DNA of 60,444 nt, taken from contig CANGXP010000007.1 of the NCBI GenBank assembly GCA_947457935.1, positions 1 through 60,444 on the forward strand, in the 5' to 3' direction. The notes under the pieces are model-generated. The model saw only the letters and a list, made by a program, of their open reading frames with translations. It did no database searches and was not told the DNA's origin. The translations under genes were made by a program, and so were the position numbers. Shown here piece after piece: positions 49,107-57,016 of this stretch. The stretch's first letter is position 1, and every line of letters starts with the position of its first letter. The DNA is from Alphaproteobacteria bacterium (lineage in GTDB: Bacteria; Pseudomonadota; Alphaproteobacteria; JAJTHO01; CANGXP01).

Positions 49107-49730
49107 CTACTCATCACTATCTTTCCCCGCCCAATACCCCGTTTTCAACAAGCGTTTTTGCAAAGGGCGGTTAAAGGTGGGAACTTCTTCTTTCAATGTT
49201 TTTTGTGAGGCTGCAAAATTATCAATGACGGTGAAATGCACATCAGGATCGCCGAAGGTTTTTGAAGCGGCATTAATCGCGACACCAAGAAGAAGAGCAA
49301 GTGGGCTGCCATCGCCTTGGTTGTTCTGCTTATAAAAACTACCATCTGTTCCTAATTTAATATCGCCTAGATAAATCGCCTCTCCTGCTTCAACACTAAA
49401 TTCACTATAATACGGTTTGTGGGTGATTTTATGCAGCCCTGCATTTGCCTGCCATTCGGGAAGTAGTGTAATATTGGTTATCACATAGTTCCCAGCAGGG
49501 ATAACATACACAGCAAGTCCCTCGTTCGCTTCCATTCTGAGGGTGCGCGACGTGGGCTTTTTGAACTCGTCAAAGCGTGTCCATGTAATGCTTTGACCGC
49601 CTTGAATGCGGGTCATCACCACCGCTTTATTTTCAGGGATAGTAATCGTTTTTTTGATAGCTTCAAAATTGCCTGTGGCACACCCTGTGAGCAGGAAAAC
49701 GACAACAACAGTAAAAAAATGAGGGCGCAT
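49107..49730 (-). CDS. lipoprotein of unknown function
   Basis: This 207-residue protein starts MRPHFFTVVVVFLLTGCATG, with a lipobox LTGC (Cys17). The mature part has VMTRIQGGQSITWTRFDEF and a beta-rich middle (VYVIPAGNYVITNITLL, YYSEFSVEAGEAIYLGDIKL), the plan of small periplasmic carboxypeptidase-regulatory-like or DUF2846-like folds. It is divergent from the glycine-zipper lipoprotein gene. No function assigned. Confidence 0.75.
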   Translation of the reverse strand: MRPHFFTVVVVFLLTGCATGNFEAIKKTITIPENKAVVMTRIQGGQSITWTRFDEFKKPTSRTLRMEANEGLAVYVIPAGNYVITNITLLPEWQANAGLHKITHKPYYSEFSVEAGEAIYLGDIKLGTDGSFYKQNNQGDGSPLALLLGVAINAASKTFGDPDVHFTVIDNFAASQKTLKEEVPTFNRPLQKRLLKTGYWAGKDSDE

Positions 49731-49810
49731 AAAAAATCCATCTAGGCGAGAAGCATTTTGTTTGCTAATGTTTTTTTATCGTTATTTCAAGAATAATCAC
49801 AGGGAAGTCT

Positions 49811-50452
49811 ATGCGTCGTTTTATCACTGCTGTTTCGTTAAGCGCGATTGTGTTGGTTGCGGGTTGCGCGAAAAATATTGACCCGAATGTGTATACAGAA
49901 TCTTCCGTGGGGCAGGTGTCCGACACCTATCAAGGGATGGTTTTGAGCGTGCGCGATGTAACGGTGCAGAGCGGGGATAAACTCACCGATAATGGGTGGG
50001 GTATGGTTCTTGGTGGCGGAGCGGGTGCGTTAGCGGGCAATCAAATTGGCACAGGAGCTGGCAATACGGCGGCAATTGTTGGTGGCGCGGTGATTGTGGG
50101 CGCATTGGGTGCGCTGGCACAAGGTGAATTGTCTAAGCAACCTGCGCTTGAATATATTGTGAAATATTGGGATGTGGAGAATATCGGCACGGTAACAACC
50201 ACAGGCGAAGATGAGTTTGACAGACCCGATGGGAAGAAAAGCTCTAAAAGCTATTCTAAACAAAAATCAACCAATCGGGCGAATGAGCGCGTCATCACGT
50301 TGGTGCAGGGTGTGAACCCACGCCTCGAGATTGGGCAGAAAGTATTTATCCTCATTACTTCAAACGGGCGTTCGCGCCTTGTTGCGGATAATAGTGGTAT
50401 TCAGCAGCTTAATCAGCCTGTTATTAATGCGGCAACACCAAAAACTCGCTAG
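49811..50452 (+). CDS. outer-membrane glycine-zipper lipoprotein (SlyB/Pcp-like)
   Basis: This 213-residue protein starts MRRFITAVSLSAIVLVAGCAKN, with lipobox VAGC (Cys19). A glycine-zipper segment follows (GMVLGGGAGALAGNQIGTG and AAIVGGAVIVGALGAL, about 60-100), then a beta domain with ERVITLVQGVNPRLEIGQKV, as in SlyB/Pcp proteins. Relatives stabilise the outer membrane under stress. A family A palindrome follows the stop. Confidence 0.85.
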   Translation: MRRFITAVSLSAIVLVAGCAKNIDPNVYTESSVGQVSDTYQGMVLSVRDVTVQSGDKLTDNGWGMVLGGGAGALAGNQIGTGAGNTAAIVGGAVIVGALGALAQGELSKQPALEYIVKYWDVENIGTVTTTGEDEFDRPDGKKSSKSYSKQKSTNRANERVITLVQGVNPRLEIGQKVFILITSNGRSRLVADNSGIQQLNQPVINAATPKTR

Positions 50453-50454
50453 GA

Positions 50455-50558
50455 TAGCGGTCTTCATTTAAATTGCTACATCGTCATGCTTCTGCTCATG
50501 TATGTTTGTATACACTTCGCCTCGCCTTCCTTGTATCAATCTAAAGCAAGACCACTAT
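50455..50558. repeat. large imperfect palindrome, family A (copy A7)
   Basis: TAGCGGTCTT-(C/A)-TTTA-ATTG-TACA on the left mirrors the right arm (TGTATCAATCTAAAGCAAGACCACTA, quoted as TGTATCAATCTAAAG and CAAGACCACTA). The tip is CATGTATG-TTTG-TATACAC. It lies between the lipoprotein gene and aat, ending 2 bases before the aat start. Confidence 0.8.
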
Positions 50559-50560
50559 AA

Positions 50561-51211
50561 ATGAATATTGATGCAGACATTGTGCTGAAAGCCTATCAGC
50601 TTGGGCTTTTCCCGATGGCCGATGGCAAAAATAGCGATACGATCCATTGGATTGATCCTGAATGGCGCGGTATTCTGCCGTTTGATGCGTTTCATATTCC
50701 GCGCAGTTTGCGTAAAGTGATGCGGCGTGGAGTTTACACAATAAAATGCAATACCGATTTTCGCAGCGTTTTATGTGCCTGTGCAGAGACAACAGCGCGG
50801 CGGGAAGATACGTGGATTAATAGAAAAATCGCCGATATTTTTACAGATTTACATGAGCAGGGCTATGCGCATAGCGTTGAGACGTGGCGGGGTGATGATC
50901 TTGTGGGCGGTTTGTATGGATTGGCGATAGGCGGGGTGTTCTTTGGCGAAAGCATGTTTTCGCGTAGCGATGATGCCAGCAAAGTTGCACTCGTTGATTT
51001 GATGATGCGTCTTAGAAAAAGTGGGCTTGTGTTGCTGGATACGCAGTTTCTGAATGAACATTTGCGCCGTTTTGGTGCAGTGGAAGTGCCGCGTGGCACC
51101 TATAAAATGATGCTGGAAAATGCCCTTGCTGTACCAGCACAATTTTATTGCGGCGATTTTTCTGTAGGGGCGGTAGAGTCTTTTTTACAATCTAACACCC
51201 ACACATCATAA
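50561..51211 (+). CDS. aat: leucyl/phenylalanyl-tRNA-protein transferase
   Basis: This 216-residue protein includes AYQLGLFPMADG, RSLRKVMRRGVYTIKCNTDF, YAHSVETWRGDDLVGGLYGLAIGGVFFGESMFS (landmarks VETWRGDDLVGGLYGL, FFGESMFS) and LLDTQFLNEHLRRFGAVEVPR, all Aat signatures. It adds Leu or Phe to N-termini for N-end-rule degradation by ClpAP. A palindrome covers its whole upstream region, so its promoter must lie within or before it. Its 3' end overlaps the convergent DUF2155 gene by 67 bases. Confidence 0.95.
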   Translation: MNIDADIVLKAYQLGLFPMADGKNSDTIHWIDPEWRGILPFDAFHIPRSLRKVMRRGVYTIKCNTDFRSVLCACAETTARREDTWINRKIADIFTDLHEQGYAHSVETWRGDDLVGGLYGLAIGGVFFGESMFSRSDDASKVALVDLMMRLRKSGLVLLDTQFLNEHLRRFGAVEVPRGTYKMMLENALAVPAQFYCGDFSVGAVESFLQSNTHTS

Positions 51212-51612
51212 ACGGGATGCTCAAGAGCAGATAGGGCGGGGGATGAGGCGAACATCCATCCCGAAAACAGCATTTTCTTATTCTCATTCGGGCGCACTTC
51301 ATCCACAATCAGGAACGCACCACTTTCAGGTGTTTCTTCAGGCGGACTTTTTTTGCAATGCCGCGCAGTAATTTCTAAGCTGCCAAATTTAACAATACCA
51401 TTAACAGGCACATCGAATTTTTTAACCCGCGCCGTTGTTTTATCCAATCCCTGCATCACCACCGTGGTGTAAACTTCCGCTTTTTCTTCAGAAAAATCAG
51501 GGGAGATGATTTGTGAGGGCAGCACTGGATCGAACGGCTCGCTTTCTTGCGCAACAGACGTATTTGCTGCAAGCAATAACAGTCCTGCAAAAAAAACAAA
51601 AGTATGGTTCAT
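51145..51612 (-). CDS. DUF2155 periplasmic protein
   Basis: 155 residues with a signal peptide (MNHTFVFFAGLLLLAANTSVA). The DUF2155 core is LDKTTARVKKFDVPVNGIVKFGSLEITARHC, then FSGWMFASSPALSALEHPVYDVWVLDC (landmarks). Two conserved Cys (about 93 and 144) probably pair. It is nearly confined to alphaproteobacteria and often lies with mlaD and NDUFA12, as here. Function unknown. Confidence 0.88.
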   Translation of the reverse strand: MNHTFVFFAGLLLLAANTSVAQESEPFDPVLPSQIISPDFSEEKAEVYTTVVMQGLDKTTARVKKFDVPVNGIVKFGSLEITARHCKKSPPEETPESGAFLIVDEVRPNENKKMLFSGWMFASSPALSALEHPVYDVWVLDCKKDSTAPTEKSPQ

Positions 51613-52131
51613 TTAGTTCGGCTGTGCTGGTGTGGGGGCGGGTGTTGCAGCGGCAGGATCTTCTTTTGTTTTGCTTTCAGCAGCAGAGAAAACAAATTTT
51701 CCCAGCATGTCTGTGATGCTTACGGGCGATTGGGTGAAGGTGAAGCTATCGCCCGCTTTCAATGTTTCTTCCTCGCCGCCAACCGTCATGGAGACATAAT
51801 TCCCGCCCAGTAAGCCTTCTGAAGCAATGGAAATAACCGTATCTTTGGGGAGTTTGATTTCAGGGTCAATAGCAAGACTGAGGGTTGCAAGAAAGCTTAC
51901 GGGGTCAAGTTTCATGCCAGTGACCGTGCCGATTTTGATACCGCTTACTTTGACATCTGTGCCGATAGAAACGCCGTCAACCTTATCAAAGCTTGCTTTA
52001 AGCAGGTAGCCTTTGTTGTTGCTGCCGATGCTGCTGCTATTATACGCCATCAGCATAAAAAAGCCCGCAATACATAGCACAACGGCACCTAAAATTGTTT
52101 CAATCAAACTTTTATTCATAAAAATACTCAA
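51613..52131 (-). CDS. mlaD: MlaD-like MCE-domain lipid transport protein
   Basis: 172 residues with one N-terminal membrane anchor (about 12-31) and an MCE domain (about 38-118: YLLKASFDKVDGVSIGTDVKVSGIKIGTV, seen as FDKVDGVSIGTDVKVSGIKI). A hydrophobic segment and a Pro/Ala tail follow. It is the periplasmic part of an ABC system that moves phospholipids between membranes; the other mla genes are elsewhere. It abuts the DUF2155 gene without a gap. Confidence 0.9.
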   Translation of the reverse strand: MSIFMNKSLIETILGAVVLCIAGFFMLMAYNSSSIGSNNKGYLLKASFDKVDGVSIGTDVKVSGIKIGTVTGMKLDPVSFLATLSLAIDPEIKLPKDTVISIASEGLLGGNYVSMTVGGEEETLKAGDSFTFTQSPVSITDMLGKFVFSAAESKTKEDPAAATPAPTPAQPN

Positions 52132-52137
52132 AAAAAG

Positions 52138-52497
52138 TTATGCTGTAGGGGGTGTCCATGATTCATAATCCCCTGTTGCTTTCGCACGTTTGCCGCCGTT
52201 TAGCAAGTGACCATCGGGGAGATACGCGTAGGGTGTGCCTGTGAGGTTTGGTAAATGGGGCTTTTGCCAAGGATAGCGTTGCGGTTCAGACGGCGGATTA
52301 TCGTTGGTTTTGTGTATCCATCCATGCCATTCAGCAGGCACCTTAGAGCCATCTTCAATGCCTTTATACACAACCCAGCGGCGTTCGGTTTTTGTATCTT
52401 TTGCGCGTTTCGAGCGATAATAAACATTCCCAAACGCATCTTCCCCGACTTTTTCGCCGTGGAGTTTGGTAAAGAGTCTTGTCACCAGCGTTGCCAT
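52138..52497 (-). CDS. NADH:ubiquinone oxidoreductase NDUFA12 (B17.2)-family subunit
   Basis: 119 residues: TKLHGEKVGEDAFGNVYYRSK, then RRWVVYKGIEDGSKVPAEWHGWIHKT and PHLPNLTGTPYAYLPDGHLL (landmarks), the NDUFA12 pattern. It is an accessory subunit of complex I shared by mitochondria and alphaproteobacteria. This gene strongly supports the alphaproteobacterial assignment. It heads the mlaD-DUF2155 unit. Confidence 0.95.
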   Translation of the reverse strand: MATLVTRLFTKLHGEKVGEDAFGNVYYRSKRAKDTKTERRWVVYKGIEDGSKVPAEWHGWIHKTNDNPPSEPQRYPWQKPHLPNLTGTPYAYLPDGHLLNGGKRAKATGDYESWTPPTA

Positions 52498-52558
52498 TGT
52501 ATAGGTACTATCTATTAGAAGTTTAGAGACAACTCACTCGTAATAAGGAACGCAAAAA

Positions 52559-53026
52559 ATGTCTAGTGCTATCACACAACGCTTGCAAGATTTGGGGTTA
52601 GTGTTGCCCGTTCTCTCCACGCCTGTTGCAAATTATGTGGGATATGTGCAAACAGGGAGTTTGGTTGTTATTTCAGGGCAATTGCCGATTAAAGACGGCG
52701 CGATTACCTGTGTGGGGAAATTAGGACGCGATGTGACGATTGAGCAAGGCAAAGAAGCGGCAAAGCTTTGTGCGCTATATTTGCTGGCACAAGTGCAACA
52801 TGCCTGTGGGGGTGATTTATCCCGTGTGAAACGCTGTGTGCGGGTGGGCGGATTTGTGAATTCTACGGATGATTTTGTTGACCAGCCGCAAATTGTGAAC
52901 GGTGCTTCAGATGTTCTTGTGGCCGTGTTGGGCGATGCAGGACGGCACGCACGCACGTCACTCAGCGTTAATTCATTGCCGCGTGGCGCAGCAGTGGAAG
53001 TGGAAGCTATTTTTGAGATTGAATAA
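52559..53026 (+). CDS. RidA-family protein
   Basis: This 155-residue protein contains VANYVGYVQTGSLVVISGQLPIKDG, NLxxL-type helix (LCALYLLAQVQHACGGDLSRVKR) and ARTSLSVNSLPRGAAVEVEAIFEI, the RidA/YjgF signature of the longer, atypical branch (COG0251 YjgH-like). RidA hydrolyses reactive enamines. In this branch the catalytic Arg is replaced by the Arg in HARTSLS. It starts 62 bases from the divergent NDUFA12 gene. Confidence 0.9.
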   Translation: MSSAITQRLQDLGLVLPVLSTPVANYVGYVQTGSLVVISGQLPIKDGAITCVGKLGRDVTIEQGKEAAKLCALYLLAQVQHACGGDLSRVKRCVRVGGFVNSTDDFVDQPQIVNGASDVLVAVLGDAGRHARTSLSVNSLPRGAAVEVEAIFEIE

Positions 53027-53057
53027 TTCTCTTAGCCGTTCTAAACAATATGAAATT

Positions 53058-53199
53058 AGGGCTTGCGTAGGTGATGGATTTTTTGATGATTTCAAGGCAG
53101 AAAATTACGAAAAAACGTAAGTTTACATAAGGTAAATTCGGCTTTTGAGTGATTTTCTAACGATGAAAGAGCAAAAAAGACGAGCACTGCGTAAGTTCT
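53058..53199. repeat. large imperfect palindrome, family A-like (copy A9)
   Basis: AGGGCTTGCGTAGGTGATGG on the left mirrors the right arm ending GCACTGCGTAAGTTCT. GCAGAAAATTACG pairs roughly with GAGTGATTTTCTAACG. The tip is GTTTAC-ATAA-GGTAAAT with flank TTCGGC. It fills the space between the RidA-like and pcm-like genes. Confidence 0.65.
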
Positions 53200-53218
53200 G
53201 AAAAAAGAGTAACGGTCT

Positions 53219-53857
53219 ATGAACTATACCCAAACGCGTGATAACATGGTGGAAAGCCAGCTACGCACGAATAAAATCGTCGATGCGCGGCTTATTGCAG
53301 CCTTTGCGTCTGTGGAGCGTGAGCAGTTTTTGCCGCTTGAGTTGCAACCCATTGCCTACGTTGACGAAGAAATTTCGTTAAGCAACGGACGTTTTTTGCT
53401 GGAGCCGATGGTTTTTGCGCGTTTGGTGCAAGCGGCGGCGATTAAACAAACAGATAGAGTGTTGGTGGTCGGTGCAGGGTGTGGGTATGGCGCGGCGATT
53501 GTTGCGAGGCTTACAACAGATGTTGTTGCTCTAGAATCAGACGAAACACTTTTACACAATCCCGAAAAATTAGCAGGGATAACAGTTGCCATCGGTGCTC
53601 TTGACGAGGGATGCGCCGCACACGCCCCTTACGATGTGATTGTTATTGAAGGTAGTGTTGCAGACGTGCCTCCCGTAATTTCTGCCCAACTTGCAGACGG
53701 GGGGCGACTTGTTACTATTGTGAGAGAGGATGCCTACACTACAGGACAAGCGGTTTTATTATTAAAACAGGCAAACGCATTGTCACAAACGCGATTGTTC
53801 GATGCATCAACGCCCTATTTAACAGGGTTTGCCTCTAAGCCATCTTTTGTGTTTTAA
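53219..53857 (+). CDS. protein-L-isoaspartate O-methyltransferase family protein
   Basis: This 212-residue protein starts MNYTQTRDNMVESQLRTNKIVDARL, the usual opening of the alphaproteobacterial PCMT form. The SAM motif is VLVVGAGCGYGAAIVARL and a second is PYDVIVIEGSVADVP. It is often found before rhodanese and tolC genes in this group, as here. Repair of damaged aspartyl residues is the family role. Confidence 0.9.
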   Translation: MNYTQTRDNMVESQLRTNKIVDARLIAAFASVEREQFLPLELQPIAYVDEEISLSNGRFLLEPMVFARLVQAAAIKQTDRVLVVGAGCGYGAAIVARLTTDVVALESDETLLHNPEKLAGITVAIGALDEGCAAHAPYDVIVIEGSVADVPPVISAQLADGGRLVTIVREDAYTTGQAVLLLKQANALSQTRLFDASTPYLTGFASKPSFVF

Positions 53858-53858
53858 T

Positions 53859-54185
53859 ATGGAACAGAGTGTGGATATTCAACCCAGCGCGGTAAAGGCA
53901 ATGCTCGATGCGGGGGAAGATTTTTTGTTGGTTGATGTGAGAGAGCCAGAAGAGTTTTTACTCGCAAAGATTGAAGGAGCAAAAGCAATCCCGCTGAGAA
54001 CATTGCCAGAGAATATTATTGATTTGCAACAAGACAAGCCCGTTGTTTTTATGTGTCATGGTGGCGTGCGGAGCACGAATGCCGCGTTATGGGCAAGAAA
54101 ACAAGGGATTGAGAACGCGCGAAGTATGCGGGGCGGTATTGATGCGTGGTCTGTGGAGATTGATACAACTATACCAAGGTACTGA
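53859..54185 (+). CDS. rhodanese-like sulphurtransferase
   Basis: 108 residues from the ATG at 53859, one base after the pcm-like stop. It is a single rhodanese domain with FLLVDVREPEEFLLAKIEGA and the active-site loop FMCHGGVRSTNAA (Cys about 65). It may pass sulphur to unknown acceptors. It is part of a probable operon with the pcm-like and tolC genes. Confidence 0.9.
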   Translation: MEQSVDIQPSAVKAMLDAGEDFLLVDVREPEEFLLAKIEGAKAIPLRTLPENIIDLQQDKPVVFMCHGGVRSTNAALWARKQGIENARSMRGGIDAWSVEIDTTIPRY

Positions 54186-54209
54186 TAAAAAATTAGGGAA
54201 GCGATAAAA

Positions 54210-55841
54210 ATGACAAGTAAAAACAATACCCTGCTAGGCATGATCAGCGCGACAGTTTTGTGTTTAACAGCAACAGCAGTGATTGCGCAAACCCCATTTA
54301 CTGCGCAACCCAGCGTTAGGGTTGTCGAAACAAAAGAACCAACACAGCCTGTTGCGGAAACAGCAACGCAAGCAATAATTTTGCCCGCTCCATCGGTCGA
54401 TGTGCCTGTTGAAGAAGTAAAGCAACCAGAACAACCTGCTGTGGTTGCCAATGTGGCGCAAAATGCTCCCGTAGCGCAACAACAGCCAACAACCATGCAA
54501 GAAATAGTTGACGCTGTTGATGCAGAACAAGCCCCTGTAGAGGGGCTGGCGGCTGCATTAGTTTCTGCTTATCAGAACAACCCTGAGTTAGACACCCAGC
54601 GGTTTGCGCTCAAAGTAACGGATGAAGATTATGCGGTGGCGCGTTCTGGATGGCGACCACAAATTACTGCGGAAGGAACAATTGGCAGTATTGAAAGCGA
54701 TAGAGATATTGCGGGTCTTCAAAGCAGCCGTGATCCACAAACTGCTTCTTTAAGAGCGCAACAACCCTTGTATCGGGGGGGACGTACCATCGCTGAGCAG
54801 AATTTTGCGATGAACAGCATTATGCGTGGTCGTGCCGTTCTCAAAGATACTGAACAAAAAGTGCTGCTTGATGCCGTAACGGCGTATATGAACGTGTATC
54901 AGGCGTTTGAAGTGCTGAAACTGAATGAGAAAAACGAGAAGGTTTTGAAAGAAAACCTCCAAGCAACCAAAGATAGATTTGATGCAGGAGAAGTCACTTT
55001 AACAGACACGGCGCAAGCAGAATCACGGCTTGCAACCGCCATTTCTGATACAACACGGGCACGGGGGGAATATGCCTCCGCACGCGCAACATATGTGCGG
55101 GTTATTCGGGCAGAACCCGCTGCAATTACCAAGCCAGAGGTTACCTTAACGCTCCCTGCTTCTTTAGAGGAAGCAACGGCAGCGGCGGAACAAGACAGCC
55201 CCAGAGTGGTAGCGAGTGACTTTGCAAGAAAAGCCGCCGTTGATTTAATTGAGCGTCAAAAGGGGCTCATTCGTCCTGAATTACGATTAGAAGGCGTTGC
55301 GGAATCGGCTAAAGATAGCAGCACACTTGGTGGAGAAGAAAACAGCTTTACAAGCATCCTAAGACTGTCAATACCGCTCTATCAAAGTGGGGCAGAATAT
55401 GCGCGTATTCGTGCAGCACAACAAAGTGCGGCACAACAACGGGTGGATGTGTTGAACGAACAAAATACTGCTGTTGAGAATGTTATCAGAGCGTGGAACA
55501 GCTTAGAGACGGCTATTTCGCAAATTGAGTCGCTTGAAACAGCGATTAACGCTGCAGAAGTTGCGCTGGATGGCGTGCAACAAGAAGCTGTGGTGGGGGC
55601 GCGTACTGTGCTTGATGTGCTGGATGCGGAGCAAGAATTGCTGAATGCGCGGGTGAATTTAGTGCGGGCTGACCGTGACAAAATTATCGCGCAATATACG
55701 GTATTAGCCGCAATTGGACAGCTTACAGTGCAACAGTTAGGGCTGCAGACAAAAATTTATGACCCCGTTGTGAATTTTAATAATACAAAAGACAAGTGGT
55801 TTGGGTATACTAACGAGGAACAAAGAACGATACTGCAATAG
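54210..55841 (+). CDS. tolC: TolC-family outer membrane channel
   Basis: 543 residues with a signal peptide (cleavage near VIAQTPF). A low-complexity Pro/Val/Gln/Glu-rich segment follows (about 30-105), which is unusual, and then the OEP repeats: GLAAALVSAYQNNPELDTQR, VTAYMNVYQAFEVLKLNEKN, DRFDAGEVTLTDTAQAESRLA and later VGARTVLDVLDAEQELLNARVN (as landmarks). It forms the trimeric exit duct for type I secretion or RND efflux. No pump gene is adjacent. Confidence 0.93.
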   Translation: MTSKNNTLLGMISATVLCLTATAVIAQTPFTAQPSVRVVETKEPTQPVAETATQAIILPAPSVDVPVEEVKQPEQPAVVANVAQNAPVAQQQPTTMQEIVDAVDAEQAPVEGLAAALVSAYQNNPELDTQRFALKVTDEDYAVARSGWRPQITAEGTIGSIESDRDIAGLQSSRDPQTASLRAQQPLYRGGRTIAEQNFAMNSIMRGRAVLKDTEQKVLLDAVTAYMNVYQAFEVLKLNEKNEKVLKENLQATKDRFDAGEVTLTDTAQAESRLATAISDTTRARGEYASARATYVRVIRAEPAAITKPEVTLTLPASLEEATAAAEQDSPRVVASDFARKAAVDLIERQKGLIRPELRLEGVAESAKDSSTLGGEENSFTSILRLSIPLYQSGAEYARIRAAQQSAAQQRVDVLNEQNTAVENVIRAWNSLETAISQIESLETAINAAEVALDGVQQEAVVGARTVLDVLDAEQELLNARVNLVRADRDKIIAQYTVLAAIGQLTVQQLGLQTKIYDPVVNFNNTKDKWFGYTNEEQRTILQ

Positions 55842-55860
55842 CATCGTTAGGACATCTCTA

Positions 55861-55982
55861 TTAACCCATTTATCGGGATGAGTGGCTAGGAAGGGCAAGG
55901 CGAGCAAACGTAAGCGTACTGTTGTACGTGCGGATTGAGAGCATTGTCCTGACAACGCCAATCGCCCTAGAAATGTGGTTAA
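55861..55982. repeat. large imperfect palindrome, family A (copy A2)
   Basis: TTAACC (55861) pairs with GGTTAA (55977-55982). It shares TTATCGGGATGAGTGGC, the tip GCGTACTGTTGTACGTGCGG and CCAATCGCCCTAGAAA with A1 (2325-2456), while the stem between differs but still pairs. It lies between tolC and popZ. Confidence 0.85.
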
Positions 55983-56038
55983 AAGCTGTCCGTTAATAAT
56001 AAAGGGGGGTACCCCCTCACTTGCGGAGAATAAAAATA

Positions 56039-57007
56039 ATGCAAACAACCGCTGTTAAAGATGCTGTGGATAGCAAAGATGAACCCTCGATGGAGGAAAT
56101 CCTTGCGTCTATTCGCAAGATTATTTCCGAGCAAGACGCACCGCCCGCTGAAGCACAACCCCCTGTAGTTCAAGAAGAGCTTGTTGTTGCGGAAGAAGAT
56201 GAAGAGCCATTTGAGCTGACACAAGTATTAGAAGATGATGGCTCTATTACTGACCTTGCTATCCTTAGAGCACCCCCTGCACCCTTTGAAGAAATGTTGG
56301 CAACAGAGACAGCCGATACCCTATCTGTGCAGAGCAACGTTGAGCAGCAAGAAATACACGCTTCTGTTGATTTTGTGATGGAAACAACGGATGCAACAAT
56401 AGAAGAAAATGATGCGTTTTTTGAGCGTGGTGATGCTGATTTAGACGTATCTACACAAGCAGAAACTACAGAACAACAGGAGCAAGAGGATTTTGCTCCT
56501 ATCGCTTTTGAATCTGTTGAAGATGCAGAAATTGATGAGGCAGCGGTTGAGGCAGTTGCTGCAGACTCTTTTGTTGAAGAAGAAAACAGTGAGTTTAATG
56601 CCGTAACAACAGAATTAGTGGAAAAAGAAGAGGAAGAAGCGTTCTTACCCCCGCATTTGGATATTCACGAGCAACTTGAGAATATCGCCGCTGAAATGAA
56701 CAAAGAAGACGAGGAATTCCCCATGAAACAAGTCTTTGAAGAAGAATCTGTATCATCTGCCCCTGCTGTTGACGGATTGTTGTCAACAACAGCGGCGCAA
56801 GCATCTTTGGCGGCATTGGCAAACCTCAAACGCACGCTAGCACAACCTACGCCTGTGAAAGTAAGCACAGAAGAAGGGCGAACCGTTGAAGATTTGTTGA
56901 GCGACTTGTTAAAACCAATGCTGAAAGAATGGCTGGATACCAACTTGCCGCCGATGATAGAAAATATTGTAACAGCGGAAATCAAGAAGTTGACAAGCTC
57001 GCTCTAA
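56039..57007 (+). CDS. popZ: polar organising protein PopZ (DUF2497)
   Basis: 322 residues from the ATG at 56039, after CGGAGAA; the ATG at 56021 lacks a site. The N-terminal helix PSMEEILASIRKIISEQ is the DUF2497 signature. A very acidic, disordered middle follows (about 40-240), longer than in Caulobacter (177 residues in total), then the oligomerisation end (about 280-322: VEDLLSDLLKPMLKEWLDTNLPPMIENIV, landmark LKPMLKEWLDTNLPPMIE). It builds the pole hub that anchors the centromere. Upstream of valS, the standard alphaproteobacterial order. Confidence 0.92.
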   Translation: MQTTAVKDAVDSKDEPSMEEILASIRKIISEQDAPPAEAQPPVVQEELVVAEEDEEPFELTQVLEDDGSITDLAILRAPPAPFEEMLATETADTLSVQSNVEQQEIHASVDFVMETTDATIEENDAFFERGDADLDVSTQAETTEQQEQEDFAPIAFESVEDAEIDEAAVEAVAADSFVEEENSEFNAVTTELVEKEEEEAFLPPHLDIHEQLENIAAEMNKEDEEFPMKQVFEEESVSSAPAVDGLLSTTAAQASLAALANLKRTLAQPTPVKVSTEEGRTVEDLLSDLLKPMLKEWLDTNLPPMIENIVTAEIKKLTSSL

Positions 57008-57016
57008 GCCGTATTC

